Assembly (NCBI RefSeq): GCF_003026495.1
Contig: NZ_PYMA01000010.1
Coordinates: 62,001 to 126,000, forward strand
Length of the DNA: 64,000 nt
Direction: 5' to 3'
Source of the DNA: Photobacterium sanctipauli
Lineage (GTDB): Bacteria > Pseudomonadota > Gammaproteobacteria > Enterobacterales > Vibrionaceae
Both the position numbers and the translations under genes were made by a program. The notes beneath the pieces were generated by a model. That model searched no databases. It was not told the origin of the DNA and saw only the letters and a list, made by a program, of their open reading frames with translations. This document shows, piece after piece, positions 1 through 9,684 of this stretch. How positions within the stretch are numbered: position 1 is the stretch's first letter; each line of letters opens with the position of its first letter.

Positions 1-903
1 ACTAACGATCTACCAATGATCCCGTTCTACATCTACTACTCAATGTTTGGTTTCCAACGTGTAGGTGATATGGCGTGGATGGCTGGTGACCAACAAGCTC
101 GTGGTTTCCTACTAGGTGCTACTGCTGGTCGTACAACGCTAAATGGTGAAGGTCTACAGCACGAAGATGGTCACTCGCACATCATGGCGAACACTGTACC
201 TAACTGTATTTCTTACGACCCAACGTTCGCTTACGAAGTTGCAGTTATCATGCAAGACGGTATCCGTCGCATGTACGGTGAGAACCAAGAGAACGTGTTC
301 TACTACCTAACTGTGATGAACGAAAACTACGCAATGCCAGCAATGCCAGAAGGTGCTGAAGAAGGCATCCGTAAGGGTATCTACAAGCTTGAGTCTTACG
401 CAGGTGACAAGTCTAAAGTTCAGCTAATGGGCTCTGGTACTATCATGAACGAAGTACGTAAAGCAGCAACTATCCTAAGCGAAGAATACGGCATCGCTTC
501 TGACGTGTTCTCTGTAACATCGTTCAACGAGCTAACTCGTGACGGTCAAGATGTAGAACGTTACAACATGCTTCACCCAGAAGGCGAAGCAAAAGTACCT
601 TACATTGCACAAGTAATGGGTACTGAGCCAGCTATCGCAGCGACTGACTACATGAAGAACTACTCTGAGCAAGTTCGCGCGTTCATGCCTTCTGAGTCAT
701 ACAAAGTACTGGGTACAGATGGTTACGGCCGTTCTGATAGCCGTGAGAACCTACGTCGTCACTTCGAAGTTAACGCAGGCTACGTGGTAGTTGCAGCGCT
801 AACTGAACTAGCTAAGCGTGGTGATGTTGAGAAGTCAGTAGTAACTGAAGCTATTGCTAAGTTCGACATCGACACTGAAAAAACTAACCCGCTATACGCT
901 TAA
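1..903 (+). CDS. aceE: Pyruvate dehydrogenase E1 component, C-terminal part
   Basis: E1 is the thiamine-diphosphate enzyme that decarboxylates pyruvate and acetylates the lipoyl arms of E2 in the cytoplasmic pyruvate dehydrogenase complex. The frame is open from base 1, so the window cuts the gene; about 300 C-terminal residues of a family that is normally near 890 residues are present. The visible part is the transketolase C-terminal half, including IPFYIYYSMFGFQR, the GEGLQHEDGHSH segment and the YGRSDSRENLRRHFEV segment typical of homodimeric AceE. It ends 19 bp before aceF and is surely co-transcribed with it. Codon use is strongly biased (GGT, CGT, AAC), as expected of a highly expressed gene. 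The identification is secure; promoter and start lie outside the window. Confidence 0.97.
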   Translation, partial: TNDLPMIPFYIYYSMFGFQRVGDMAWMAGDQQARGFLLGATAGRTTLNGEGLQHEDGHSHIMANTVPNCISYDPTFAYEVAVIMQDGIRRMYGENQENVFYYLTVMNENYAMPAMPEGAEEGIRKGIYKLESYAGDKSKVQLMGSGTIMNEVRKAATILSEEYGIASDVFSVTSFNELTRDGQDVERYNMLHPEGEAKVPYIAQVMGTEPAIAATDYMKNYSEQVRAFMPSESYKVLGTDGYGRSDSRENLRRHFEVNAGYVVVAALTELAKRGDVEKSVVTEAIAKFDIDTEKTNPLYA

Positions 904-922
904 TTGAGAAGGTAAATAAGAA

Positions 923-2803
923 ATGGCAATCGAAATTAATGTACCTGACATCGGTGCAGATGAGGTTGAAGTTACTGAAATTCTTGTAAGCGTTGGCGAC
1001 AAGGTTGAAGAAGAGCAGTCTCTTATCACAGTTGAAGGCGATAAAGCTTCTATGGAAGTTCCTGCTTCTCAAGCGGGTATCGTTAAAGAAATCAAAGTTG
1101 CGGAAGGTGACTCTGTTTCTACTGGTTCTCTAATCATGATTTTCGAAGCCGAGGGTGCAGCAGCTGCTGCACCTGCTCCTGCGGCAGAAGCAGCTCCAGC
1201 AGCAGCTCCAGCTCCAGCAGCAGCGGCAGAGCTTAAAGAAGTTCACGTACCAGATATCGGTGGCGACGAAGTAGAAGTAACCGAAATCATGGTTGCAGTT
1301 GGCGACAGCATCGAAGAAGAGCAATCGCTTCTGACTGTTGAAGGCGACAAGGCTTCAATGGAAGTACCAGCACCATTTGCCGGTACCCTAAAAGAAATCA
1401 AAGTAGCGGCAGGCGATAAAGTATCGACTGGCTCACTGATTATGATTTTCGAAACTGCAGGCTCTGCACCTGCAGCAGCTGCCCCAGCAGCACAAGCGCC
1501 AGCGGCGGCTCCAGCAGCATCTGCAGCGAAAGAAGTTAACGTTCCAGATATCGGTGGCGACGAAGTAGAAGTAACCGAAATCATGGTAGCGGTAGGCGAC
1601 ACCATCGAAGAAGAGCAGTCTCTAATCACTGTTGAAGGTGACAAGGCCTCAATGGAAGTACCAGCACCGTTTGCGGGTACAGTTAAGGAAATCAAGATCG
1701 CAGCTGGCGACAAGGTTTCTACTGGCTCCCTTATCATGGTATTTGAAGTAGCGGGTGCAGCACCGGCAGCAGCTCCTGCTCCTGCGGCAGCAGCGCCAGC
1801 CCCTGCGGCGGCTCCAGCAGCAGCGCCTGCGGCATCAGCTCCTGCTTCTAGCGGCGACTTCCAGGAAAATAACGAGTACGCTCACGCGTCTCCAGTTGTT
1901 CGCCGTCTTGCTCGCGAGTTCGGTGTTAACCTATCTAAGGTTAAAGGTACTGGCCGTAAGAACCGTATCCTGAAAGAAGACGTACAGAACTTCGTTAAAG
2001 AAGCACTTAAGCGTCTAGAGTCTGGTGCTGCGGCATCTGGCAAAGGCGACGGCGCTGCTCTTGGCCTACTACCATGGCCGAAAGTTGATTTCAGCAAGTT
2101 CGGTGAGACTGAAGTTAAGCCACTGTCTCGCATCAAGAAGATCTCTGGTGCCAACCTACACCGTAACTGGGTAATGATCCCTCACGTTACACAGTGGGAC
2201 AACGCTGATATCACTGCGCTAGAAGCATTCCGCAAAGAGCAGAACGCTATCGAAGCGAAGAAAGACACTGGCATGAAGATCACCCCACTAGTGTTCATCA
2301 TGAAAGCGGCAGCGAAAGCGCTTGAAGCATTCCCAGCGTTCAACTCTTCACTATCAGAAGACGGTGAGAGCCTGATCCTGAAGAAGTACGTGAACATTGG
2401 TATCGCGGTAGACACGCCAAACGGCCTTGTTGTTCCTGTATTCAAGGACGTAAACAAGAAAGGCATCTACGAGCTATCTAACGAGCTGAAAGAAGTATCG
2501 AAGAAAGCACGTGCTGGCAAGCTAACTGCTGCAGATATGCAAGGTGGCTGTTTCACTATCTCAAGCCTTGGCGGTATCGGCGGTACTGCGTTCACACCAA
2601 TCGTGAATGCACCAGAAGTTGGTATCCTGGGTGTTTCTAAGTCTGAAATGAAGCCTGTATGGAACGGTAAAGAGTTCGAACCGCGCCTACAGCTACCACT
2701 TTCTCTATCTTACGATCACCGCGTGATCGATGGTGCTGAAGGTGCACGCTTCATTACATACCTAAACGGTTGTCTATCTGATATCCGCCGTTTGGTGCTT
2801 TAA
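923..2803 (+). CDS. aceF: Dihydrolipoamide acetyltransferase (PDH E2), three lipoyl domains
   Basis: E2 forms the core of the pyruvate dehydrogenase complex and transfers acetyl groups from lipoamide to CoA. The 626 residues hold three tandem lipoyl domains near 2-75, 107-180 and 207-280, each with the lipoylated lysine in GDKASMEVP. They are joined by Ala/Pro-rich flexible linkers. A peripheral subunit-binding domain follows ([23 protein letters not shown], about 325-360) and then the acyltransferase domain with the catalytic [10 protein letters not shown] motif near the C-terminus. Three lipoyl domains match the enterobacterial form. The near-identical lipoyl repeats also give long in-phase DNA repeats. 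The ATG follows a GAGAAGG ribosome-binding site. A stem-loop lies just downstream, between aceF and lpdA. Confidence 0.98.
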   Translation: MAIEINVPDIGADEVEVTEILVSVGDKVEEEQSLITVEGDKASMEVPASQAGIVKEIKVAEGDSVSTGSLIMIFEAEGAAAAAPAPAAEAAPAAAPAPAAAAELKEVHVPDIGGDEVEVTEIMVAVGDSIEEEQSLLTVEGDKASMEVPAPFAGTLKEIKVAAGDKVSTGSLIMIFETAGSAPAAAAPAAQAPAAAPAASAAKEVNVPDIGGDEVEVTEIMVAVGDTIEEEQSLITVEGDKASMEVPAPFAGTVKEIKIAAGDKVSTGSLIMVFEVAGAAPAAAPAPAAAAPAPAAAPAAAPAASAPASSGDFQENNEYAHASPVVRRLAREFGVNLSKVKGTGRKNRILKEDVQNFVKEALKRLESGAAASGKGDGAALGLLPWPKVDFSKFGETEVKPLSRIKKISGANLHRNWVMIPHVTQWDNADITALEAFRKEQNAIEAKKDTGMKITPLVFIMKAAAKALEAFPAFNSSLSEDGESLILKKYVNIGIAVDTPNGLVVPVFKDVNKKGIYELSNELKEVSKKARAGKLTAADMQGGCFTISSLGGIGGTAFTPIVNAPEVGILGVSKSEMKPVWNGKEFEPRLQLPLSLSYDHRVIDGAEGARFITYLNGCLSDIRRLVL

Positions 2804-2821
2804 ATCTTCCTTGCGCCATGC

Positions 2822-2845
2822 CCATGCCTGCAAAAGCAGGCATGG
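2822..2845 (+). terminator. Stem-loop between aceF and lpdA
   Basis: A perfect 10-bp stem (CCATGCCTGC, AAAA loop, GCAGGCATGG) starts 19 bp after the aceF stop. No proper T-run follows, so it is more likely a partial terminator or mRNA-stabilising 3' hairpin than a strong terminator. The 140 bp after it, before lpdA, probably contain a separate lpdA promoter; I could not assign its elements with confidence. Confidence 0.5.
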
Positions 2846-2985
2846 AATTGTTGCGCAGCTCACAGGCTATAGCAATTTACTTTTCAGTTTGTTAACACCT
2901 CTGTAAAATCGTTGGCTAACTGAAACAAGAAAGTAGAACTTACCTGATAGCCTGTTAGGGATATAAGACTTACAACGAGGTCATA

Positions 2986-4416
2986 ATGAGTAAAGAAATT
3001 AAAGCCCAGGTAGTGGTGTTGGGTTCAGGCCCTGCTGGTTACTCTGCGGCGTTCCGTTGCGCTGACTTAGGTCTGGATACAGTCCTAATCGAAAAATACA
3101 GCACGCTTGGTGGTGTTTGTCTAAACGTGGGTTGTATCCCATCAAAAGCACTGCTTCACGTAGCTAAGGTTATCGAAGAAGCAAAAGCGATGGCTGAGCA
3201 CGGCGTAGTATTCGGCGAGCCACAAACAGACATCAACAAGATCCGTGTCTGGAAAGAAAAAGTTATCACCCAGCTTACTGGCGGTCTTGGCGGCATGGCT
3301 AAGATGCGTAAAGTTAACGTTGTTAACGGCTACGGTAAGTTCACTGGCCCTAACACTATCGTTGTTGAAGGCGAAGAAGGCCAGACAACCGTTAACTTTG
3401 ACAACGCCATCGTTGCGGCGGGCTCTCGTCCAATCGAGCTGCCATTCATTCCGCACGAAGATCCACGTATCTGGGACTCGACTGACGCGCTTGAGCTGAA
3501 AGAAGTACCAGAAAAGCTACTTGTAATGGGTGGCGGTATCATCGGCCTGGAAATGGGTACAGTATACCACGCGTTGGGTTCTCAGGTTGACGTTGTTGAG
3601 ATGTTCGACCAGGTTATCCCTGCAGCGGATAAAGACATCATTAAAGTCTTCACTAAGCGCATCAAGAAGAAGTTCAACCTGATGCTAGAGACTAAAGTAA
3701 CGGCAGTTGAAGCGAAAGAAGATGGTATCTACGTTTCAATGGAAGGCAAGAAAGCACCTGCTGAAGCCGTACGTTACGATGCGGTACTTGTTGCTATCGG
3801 CCGTGTACCAAACGGTAAGCTGATCGACGCTGAAAAAGCAGGTATCGAAGTTGACGAGCGCGGCTTCATCAACGTTGATAAGCAAATGCGTACCAACGTC
3901 CCTCACATCCACGCTATCGGTGACATCGTTGGCCAGCCAATGCTTGCTCACAAAGGTGTGCATGAAGGCCACGTAGCGGCTGAAGTTATCTCTGGTAAGA
4001 AGCACTACTTCGATCCTAAGGTTATTCCTTCAATTGCTTACACCGAGCCAGAAGTGGCATGGGTTGGTAAGACTGAGAAAGAAGCGAAAGCGGAAGGCAT
4101 CAACTACGAAGTTGCGACTTTCCCATGGGCAGCATCTGGCCGTGCAATCGCCTCTGACTGTGCCGACGGTATGACCAAGATGATCTTCGACAAAGACACT
4201 CACCGCGTTATCGGTGGTGCTATCGTGGGTACTAACGGTGGTGAGCTACTGGGTGAAATCGGTCTGGCGATCGAGATGGGCTGTGATGCAGAGGATATCG
4301 CTCTGACTATCCACGCTCACCCAACGCTACACGAATCTGTTGGTTTGGCTGCAGAGGTATTCGAAGGCTCAATCACTGACCTTCCAAACCCGAAAGCGGT
4401 TAAGCGTAAGAAGTAA
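2986..4416 (+). CDS. lpdA: Dihydrolipoamide dehydrogenase (E3)
   Basis: The FAD-dependent E3 subunit reoxidises dihydrolipoamide with NAD+ in the pyruvate and 2-oxoglutarate dehydrogenase complexes. The 476 residues show the N-terminal FAD-binding GSGPAGYSAAFRCADLG motif and the redox-active disulfide in GGVCLNVGCIPSKAL. The NAD-binding GGGIIGLEMGTVYHALGS motif follows, then the second FAD motif IGDIVGQPMLAHKG and the C-terminal catalytic HAHPTLHESV. Length and motifs are those of gammaproteobacterial LpdA. The 182-bp gap from aceF with a stem-loop suggests that lpdA can be transcribed alone as well as with aceEF, as known in E. coli. The ATG follows an ACGAGGT ribosome-binding site. A clear terminator follows the gene. 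Confidence 0.98.
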   Translation: MSKEIKAQVVVLGSGPAGYSAAFRCADLGLDTVLIEKYSTLGGVCLNVGCIPSKALLHVAKVIEEAKAMAEHGVVFGEPQTDINKIRVWKEKVITQLTGGLGGMAKMRKVNVVNGYGKFTGPNTIVVEGEEGQTTVNFDNAIVAAGSRPIELPFIPHEDPRIWDSTDALELKEVPEKLLVMGGGIIGLEMGTVYHALGSQVDVVEMFDQVIPAADKDIIKVFTKRIKKKFNLMLETKVTAVEAKEDGIYVSMEGKKAPAEAVRYDAVLVAIGRVPNGKLIDAEKAGIEVDERGFINVDKQMRTNVPHIHAIGDIVGQPMLAHKGVHEGHVAAEVISGKKHYFDPKVIPSIAYTEPEVAWVGKTEKEAKAEGINYEVATFPWAASGRAIASDCADGMTKMIFDKDTHRVIGGAIVGTNGGELLGEIGLAIEMGCDAEDIALTIHAHPTLHESVGLAAEVFEGSITDLPNPKAVKRKK

Positions 4417-4440
4417 TTCTTGCTACGACAGTTGATATAA

Positions 4441-4470
4441 AACAGCGCCCCAGGGCGCTGTTTTTGTTTC
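4441..4470 (+). terminator. Rho-independent terminator of lpdA
   Basis: CAGCGCCC, CA, GGGCGCTG followed by TTTTTGTTT, 25 bp after the lpdA stop. Confidence 0.9.
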
Positions 4471-4497
4471 TGGTGGCTTAATAGCCAAAGCCTGCGC

Positions 4498-4956
4498 TTA
4501 AGGGTACTGATATCCATTGCCATCCACCTCAAACACTTCGGTGATAGGGAAGAGCGAGGTGTCGGTGAACATGACGACCATGAGCAGTGATTGCTGCTGC
4601 TTGCCAATAACCAGGCTCTGGTTGAGCAGGCCGTCATCGGTCACGAACAGTAGCAACTGTGAATCAGGATCCGGTGTCGATGACTGGCCTTTTCCGCTCC
4701 ACTGTTGGTAAAAGCCGATGTAAGCGCGCTGGTCGGTGATATCGCGCAAGTCGACATTGACTTCAAGCCGCTGGCTGGTGGTGAAGTCGAAGTCGGGGGC
4801 GACCTTGATGTCCTTCATGGTGGTGGTTTGCTCTGTGCCGCCAGCCACGCTACCGGGCGTGTCTCCGGATACGGCGCTATCGCCGTCGCCACCGCCGCAG
4901 GCAACCAGTCCTAGAGCTAGCATCATGTTGATAAGCGTGTGCTTGTATAGTTTCAT
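4498..4956 (-). CDS. Small lipoprotein paired with an LruC-domain protein
   Basis: This is a 152-residue predicted lipoprotein of unknown function. It begins MKLYKHTLINMMLALGLVACGGG, a lipoprotein signal with the lipobox LVAC, then a Gly/Ser/Thr-rich tether to about residue 45. A small globular part with mostly beta-type sequence follows and contains APDFDFTTSQRLEVNVDL. That segment is reminiscent of short stretches found in and near LruC-domain proteins, but I cannot name a family. I chose the ATG at 4956 because AAGGA sits 9 bp upstream and a signal peptide follows at once; the longer frame has no such logic. It starts 16 bp after the upstream LruC gene on the same strand, so the two form an operon. 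The likely location is the outer membrane. Confidence 0.8.
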   Translation of the reverse strand: MKLYKHTLINMMLALGLVACGGGDGDSAVSGDTPGSVAGGTEQTTTMKDIKVAPDFDFTTSQRLEVNVDLRDITDQRAYIGFYQQWSGKGQSSTPDPDSQLLLFVTDDGLLNQSLVIGKQQQSLLMVVMFTDTSLFPITEVFEVDGNGYQYP

Positions 4957-4972
4957 CACGAAATCCTTCTTG

Positions 4973-7033
4973 TTATTCCATACCATAGAGGTGCTGGCTA
5001 ACTCGCTTGGCTTTGGTGTACCAGTCGGTATGGGTGCCTTGGGTACAAAAGTCGAAAAAGCGGGGGTAGGCTTGCAGCATGTCGACCCGCTCTGTTGGGT
5101 GTGACCAGTTTTCGGCAATAATAAAGCCCCAGGGCAGGCCGTTCTCGGTCCGGTACTGGCTGCCGAGGCCGCTGTTGCTTCGATCGTCATAGTCTCCCAT
5201 CAGCCCTAAGCTGGCATTGGCCAAGTCTGTCGGTGGGTGATCATCAAGGTGGATTTCGAGCCCGCGGCCAATGGAGGTCTCCTCGCCATGGTACATACCG
5301 TCAACGGCGAAAATAAAAGGATCGAAAGGGGCGTCGGGTAGGCTAGCGGTGCTGACGCCATCGACTAGCGGCAAGGTGACAGAGAAGCTAAATCGCTCTG
5401 CTTCTTGGCAGTTTTCCAGTGTCCGGTGGAACCGGCAATTCGTCTCGGTATCGGCGGTGAGGTTGTCGGAGATGATCAACACCACATTCCCTTGCCCAGC
5501 CTCGAGCGGTGAGTCGATAACAGGCTCACCGTTTTTGATGAAAATGATATTGCTTTCGTCGGCGACGCTTCGGCTCAGAGAGGGAAGGTGGATACCAAAA
5601 CCGTTTTTATAGTCGGCTCCCAGCGCCTGCAGTGTGCCTGAGATTTTGACTTGCGCGGCGTTGTTGTTTTGATCGGATTTGACCTCGATGCGGTAGCGCA
5701 TCACCACGTCATTGAGATCGTAATCCCCGGCTCTTGGCCAGCTGTCTTCAAAGGCTGCGGTATACGGACCATAGTTGGCTGTGCTGAACTGCGCGCTTTC
5801 GAGTGTGACTTGGTAATCTTCCACCTCGCCGTCGGGAGCACCACCAAAGGCCGGAAGCTCCTCGATGCTGCTAAAGCGAAAGCGTGCCCAAGTCTCGCCC
5901 GCGGTGACTGAGTTGGGGACATTAATGACCAAGGATGTCATTCCCGCCCCCAACGCATTCGCACTGATGACTTTTTCATTGCTATCGGCAAAATCCCCGT
6001 CTTGGTTCCAGTCTATCCATCCATTGAGAAAACCGGGCTGGCTGGCCGTCACAGTCACCAAGGCGGATTCCCCACCTTGCAGGGTGGTAATGATTACGCC
6101 GTTTTCGTCATCGATACCCGTTTCGTCATCGCTACTTTCTTGGTTGGTTTCTGAATCTGGTGCAACCCCGCCTAGGTAGAGCGTATTGCCGCTTTGGTCG
6201 TGGCGAGGCCCGTTGTTATCCACCGAAGTTTGATAGCTCTCTGGGGCATCCCCCAAGTCAAGGGCTTGGATTTCGATGGGGGCTGAAGCACAGCGCACGC
6301 CGTCATTGAGGTTCGAGTTGGGGCCTGCGGCAAACTGGGTGGCCGTGGGATCAATATTGTCGGGATCGGAGATATCGATAGTAAAAATGATACCGTCCTT
6401 GTTGCGGCTGAAGTAGAACTTACCGCTGGCTTCAAAATAGGCGGCACCGAACGTGCCGGTGACCCCGGCATCACCCAAGGTCGTCTTTTGGCCGTTATCG
6501 GGGTTGATACGGTACAGCAGTCCCAGCTTGTTATCGATGGCGTAGATATTGCCGTCTTCGGGGTGGAAAGCAAAATCCGTCAGCTTCATGTTGCCATCAC
6601 TGCCCTCGACTTTGCTTGCCTTGAGGTAGTTGGGGTCGCTTTCGTCAAGCGGGATGGTGTATAGCCCAGAGCGGTATAGATAGTAGGTATTGTTGGCAAC
6701 ATCGCCGACATAGAAAGGTGTGTTTGGTAGCCCGCTGACCGAGAGGTCGGTGGCGGTAAAATCATTGCCCACCTTGACCACCTTTTTTCTGGTGGTGTTG
6801 AAGGCATAAATAAAATTATCTGCTTCGTTGTAGCCGGCTGCATTGAGGTTGCCCTGTTGACCAATATCCGTTTGTAGGGTCTGGTAGGCGCCGGTCAGCA
6901 GGTTGACGCCATACACGTTGGTTTGTGAGTCTTGCATTAAAAACGCGGTGTATGGGCAGGTGTCAAAAGCAGCGCCGCTGACGTTGTGAGCCCACAACAA
7001 AGGCACTAATGAAAGTATAACTTTTCGATCCAT
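4973..7033 (-). CDS. Secreted LruC/GEVED-domain protein
   Basis: This is a 686-residue exported protein with a signal peptide (cleavage near SGA-AFD, about residue 21). Residues 25-250 look like a repetitive beta-propeller-type region, with successive segments such as NLLTGAYQTL, RSGLYTIPLDE and GLLYRINPDNGQ. A calcium-binding-like Asp-rich stretch with LDLGDAPESYQT follows, then a GEVED domain (WIDWNQDGDFADSNE, ending PDGEVEDYQVTL). The C-terminal LruC-type domain has SWPRAGDYDLNDVVMRYR and ends with the conserved NGLPWGFIIAE region. LruC-domain proteins are surface or secreted proteins of unknown role in Leptospira, Bacteroidetes and vibrios. The SD is GGGGGA before ATG 7033. It is followed by a small lipoprotein gene. 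Domain calls rest on motif recognition; function is unknown. Confidence 0.85.
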   Translation of the reverse strand: MDRKVILSLVPLLWAHNVSGAAFDTCPYTAFLMQDSQTNVYGVNLLTGAYQTLQTDIGQQGNLNAAGYNEADNFIYAFNTTRKKVVKVGNDFTATDLSVSGLPNTPFYVGDVANNTYYLYRSGLYTIPLDESDPNYLKASKVEGSDGNMKLTDFAFHPEDGNIYAIDNKLGLLYRINPDNGQKTTLGDAGVTGTFGAAYFEASGKFYFSRNKDGIIFTIDISDPDNIDPTATQFAAGPNSNLNDGVRCASAPIEIQALDLGDAPESYQTSVDNNGPRHDQSGNTLYLGGVAPDSETNQESSDDETGIDDENGVIITTLQGGESALVTVTASQPGFLNGWIDWNQDGDFADSNEKVISANALGAGMTSLVINVPNSVTAGETWARFRFSSIEELPAFGGAPDGEVEDYQVTLESAQFSTANYGPYTAAFEDSWPRAGDYDLNDVVMRYRIEVKSDQNNNAAQVKISGTLQALGADYKNGFGIHLPSLSRSVADESNIIFIKNGEPVIDSPLEAGQGNVVLIISDNLTADTETNCRFHRTLENCQEAERFSFSVTLPLVDGVSTASLPDAPFDPFIFAVDGMYHGEETSIGRGLEIHLDDHPPTDLANASLGLMGDYDDRSNSGLGSQYRTENGLPWGFIIAENWSHPTERVDMLQAYPRFFDFCTQGTHTDWYTKAKRVSQHLYGME

Positions 7034-7228
7034 TGTCTATTCCCCCTATGAGTCATTAGCAACAGTCAAAATTAATGCCATGTTTTTATGTGGTTGATTT
7101 TATAGTATTAAGTTGCGGCTTTTATGTTTTGTACTTTCTGGTTTTGCAAATGGCAAGTCGCTAATACTGGCGCCCAGTCGTATCTTGCAATGCAATCTGT
7201 TGGGTTGTTAAAAAGAAATTGGGGCGGA

Positions 7229-7257
7229 CAAAATAAGGAGAGCACGTGGCTCTCCTT
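7229..7257 (-). terminator. Terminator of the chemoreceptor gene
   Basis: A perfect 9-bp inverted repeat (AAGGAGAGC, ACGTG, GCTCTCCTT) is followed on the minus strand by TATTTTGT. It lies 60 bp after the stop of the chemoreceptor gene. The rest of 7034-7317 holds the promoter region of the LruC gene; no other gene is visible there. Confidence 0.8.
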
Positions 7258-7317
7258 GGGGAGCAGGTTTCAGTGGGCCTGAGCGTTGATGTGCCAGATC
7301 GTTGCTAAGGCCGGCCG

Positions 7318-9234
7318 CTAAAGCTTAAAGGTGCCGACCATGCCGTCGAGGCGGGCCGATAGGTCGCGCAAGGCCTGGCTGGCATGTGCCAGCTCGGTGG
7401 CGGTGTCGGCAGTACGCTGGGTGGTTTCGTTGATCTCTTCGATGTTGCAGTTGATGTCGGTCACCACAGTCGACTGCTCTTCGGTTGCCGTCGCCACTTG
7501 GGTATTCATGTCCGAAATCAGGGTAATGCGATCGGAAATCGACACTAGCGCCCCCGAAGCCTCATCGGCAGCAGACACGCCGTCGGAGCTAAGCTGTCGG
7601 CTTTGCACCATGGCATTCACCGCATTGCTGGCTTCTTCCTGCAGGCGGTTGATCATCGACTGTATTTCATCGGTCGAGTCGGCTGTGCGGCTGGCGAGGC
7701 TGCGCACTTCGTCGGCCACCACGGCAAAGCCGCGGCCTTGCTCGCCGGCACGGGCGGCTTCGATAGCGGCATTGAGAGCCAGCAAGTTGGTTTGCTCGGA
7801 GATCCCGCGGATCACATCGAGGATACTGCCAATCGCCTGGGTGTTGTTCGCCAGCGACTCAATCACTTCGCTAACTTGGGCAACGTCGCTAGAGAGTTGG
7901 CTAATCGTATCACGGGCCTGGCCGACAACCTGCTGGCCACTTTGGGTTTCCGACTCTGCATTGTGGGCAGCTTCGGCGGCATGGGCGGCATTGTTGGCTA
8001 TCTCATTGACGGTTGCCCCCATCTCGTTGATCGCGGTAACGACTTGAATGGTACGGTCACGCTGGCTATGGCTGTTATCCAAAGTCAGCTGTGCCTGGCT
8101 TGCGACCGATTCGGCGGCTTCGCGTAATGAATTGCCGGTTTCGGCTACTTCTTTGACCGAGTAGTGGATTTTACTGATAAAGCTATTGAAGCCCGCCGAG
8201 AGTTGGGCTATCTCATCGTTGCCTTGGATATCGATGCGATGGCGCAAGTCGCCTTCGCCTTCACCGAGATCTTTAAACACGGCGGCCAGGCGCTCGATAG
8301 GGCGGGTGATGTTGGTGCCAAGCCAGATTGCCAGCATGACAAAGACAGCGGCAATGGCGGCTGTCCATACCATGATATGCTGGCGGGCACTGTTTAGTTC
8401 GGCAAAGGCCTCTTCCAACGGCAGCTCGGCAACGACGTACCATTGCATCGAAGGAATGTAAGTGGTCGCTACCAGGGTTGCCTTGCCATTCAACTCTGCT
8501 TGGATGACGTTGAAGTCATCTTTATACAGCAAGGTTCGGGCATGGGAGGAGCCGTACAGCGCGGAGAGATCCTGCTTGCCCATCAGGGCATTGTCTTTGT
8601 GCAGGCGAACCATACCTTGCTCGTCGGCCAGATAAACAAACCCGGTATCTTCCAGCTTGAACTGGTTGATGAAGCGCACCATGTCGTCCATCGACTTAGA
8701 TAGCCCCGCCATGCCCTTGCCGTTCAGTTGCTGGTAGTTGATGAACAACTTCACATCGCCGTTAGCTTCGCGGAAAACACTGAGCGAGCGCGCGTTGCCA
8801 CTTTGGGTAAAGTTATAGAACCATGCGTCTTGCTGGTGGTTTAGGCGGCGAAGGAAGCCATTCTGGTTCCAGTAGTCGCCCGTTGAGCGATCGGCAACCG
8901 AGGCATCAAATAAGCGATATTGCTCTTTGACGTCGTTAAGCTGCTGGACAATTTGGGCTTCTTCATCAAGAGTGCGGACGGCATGGTACTTTTCGGTGAT
9001 AAACCGGTTGGTAGCCAGCTGCTCTGCCGCAGCCTGCATCAACGAGACTTCCTTATCGATATTGTTACGGATCTGCATCAAGGTGGCAGGGAGTTCGGAT
9101 TCAAGCAAGCGATTTTCGACCACTTCCCTTGCTTGTTTTTGGCTGATCACACCAACCAACAAGGTCGATGCAAGTACAGCGAGCACAATCGCGAGGATCA
9201 GCTTCTGCTTAATTGTAAATTGCGTGAGTTTCAT
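7318..9234 (-). CDS. Methyl-accepting chemotaxis protein, periplasmic Cache sensor
   Basis: This inner-membrane chemoreceptor relays periplasmic ligand binding to CheA/CheW. The 638 residues comprise TM1 (about 9-31), a 250-residue periplasmic region of double-Cache type ([24 protein letters not shown]), TM2 (about 287-309), a HAMP linker beginning [24 protein letters not shown], and a long cytoplasmic helical hairpin. The hairpin carries the signature [20 protein letters not shown] near the tip. The ligand cannot be read from the sequence; double-Cache domains often bind amino acids or organic acids. No CheR-binding pentapeptide is seen at the C-terminus (GMVGTFKL). It is transcribed alone, divergently from acnB. 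Confidence 0.95.
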   Translation of the reverse strand: MKLTQFTIKQKLILAIVLAVLASTLLVGVISQKQAREVVENRLLESELPATLMQIRNNIDKEVSLMQAAAEQLATNRFITEKYHAVRTLDEEAQIVQQLNDVKEQYRLFDASVADRSTGDYWNQNGFLRRLNHQQDAWFYNFTQSGNARSLSVFREANGDVKLFINYQQLNGKGMAGLSKSMDDMVRFINQFKLEDTGFVYLADEQGMVRLHKDNALMGKQDLSALYGSSHARTLLYKDDFNVIQAELNGKATLVATTYIPSMQWYVVAELPLEEAFAELNSARQHIMVWTAAIAAVFVMLAIWLGTNITRPIERLAAVFKDLGEGEGDLRHRIDIQGNDEIAQLSAGFNSFISKIHYSVKEVAETGNSLREAAESVASQAQLTLDNSHSQRDRTIQVVTAINEMGATVNEIANNAAHAAEAAHNAESETQSGQQVVGQARDTISQLSSDVAQVSEVIESLANNTQAIGSILDVIRGISEQTNLLALNAAIEAARAGEQGRGFAVVADEVRSLASRTADSTDEIQSMINRLQEEASNAVNAMVQSRQLSSDGVSAADEASGALVSISDRITLISDMNTQVATATEEQSTVVTDINCNIEEINETTQRTADTATELAHASQALRDLSARLDGMVGTFKL

Positions 9235-9684
9235 AATTCTTTGCTGCTAATAAGAGTGATAGTTGAACGTGTAACCCGTTCTTCAGTTGTCCTGTAATGG
9301 CTCGTGGGAATGATAATTTGATCGAGCTATTATTTGCTATGTTATCTGCCAATTAGTTGCATAACTTTAGTGATTAACGTCACTCTTTTGTGACCATTTG
9401 AAATGTAAGGGATTTTGTTGTGCTACTCAGAAGCCTGCTTATTAATAGGGTGTAAGGGGGGATTAAGTTTTTTGTTCGTTTTGTGAATGTTGTAAAAATC
9501 GAGCGGATTTTAATTTTAAGTTAAAAATGGTATGATGCTTGAACGGTTTTGGTCGCCAACGTCTTATTTTGCTGCGAATTTGTAGGATAACAACTTATCA
9601 CGCGTACAAATTGCGGTTGTTGGGGATCAATCACTTCCAAGGATGTTTGGTGATGATAGCCAAACCTAAAATGAGGAATATGTC
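9235..9684. other. Intergenic region between the chemoreceptor gene and acnB
   Basis: These 450 bp are AT-rich and hold no credible gene. They contain the promoter of the minus-strand chemoreceptor and that of acnB. A good -10 hexamer, TATGAT, is at 9531-9536, but no convincing -35 lies at the right distance. A CRP-like palindrome at 9369-9384 is listed separately. GTCAC and GTGAC at 9379-9394 form a second overlapping inverted repeat. Confidence 0.6.
9369..9384. promoter_or_regulatory. CRP-like site upstream of acnB
   Basis: AGTGA, six bases, TCACT: the GTGA-N6-TCAC core of the CRP consensus is intact, and only the outermost T and A differ. In E. coli acnB is known to be CRP-activated. The site lies about 300 bp from the acnB start and between divergent genes, so it could serve either. 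This is a prediction only. Confidence 0.5.

Noticed and set aside
1243..1737. Long antisense open frame opposite aceF
   Set aside because: It mirrors the repetitive lipoyl domains and Ala/Pro linkers; the Ser/Thr/Ala-rich product has no SD and no domain.
923..1760. Regular DNA repeats resembling a repeat array
   Set aside because: They are the three lipoyl-domain coding repeats of aceF, not a CRISPR or other array.
5700..5922. Possible frameshift in the LruC gene suggested by overlapping open frames
   Set aside because: The 686-residue frame is continuous and its domains are in order; the overlapping frames are compositional shadows.
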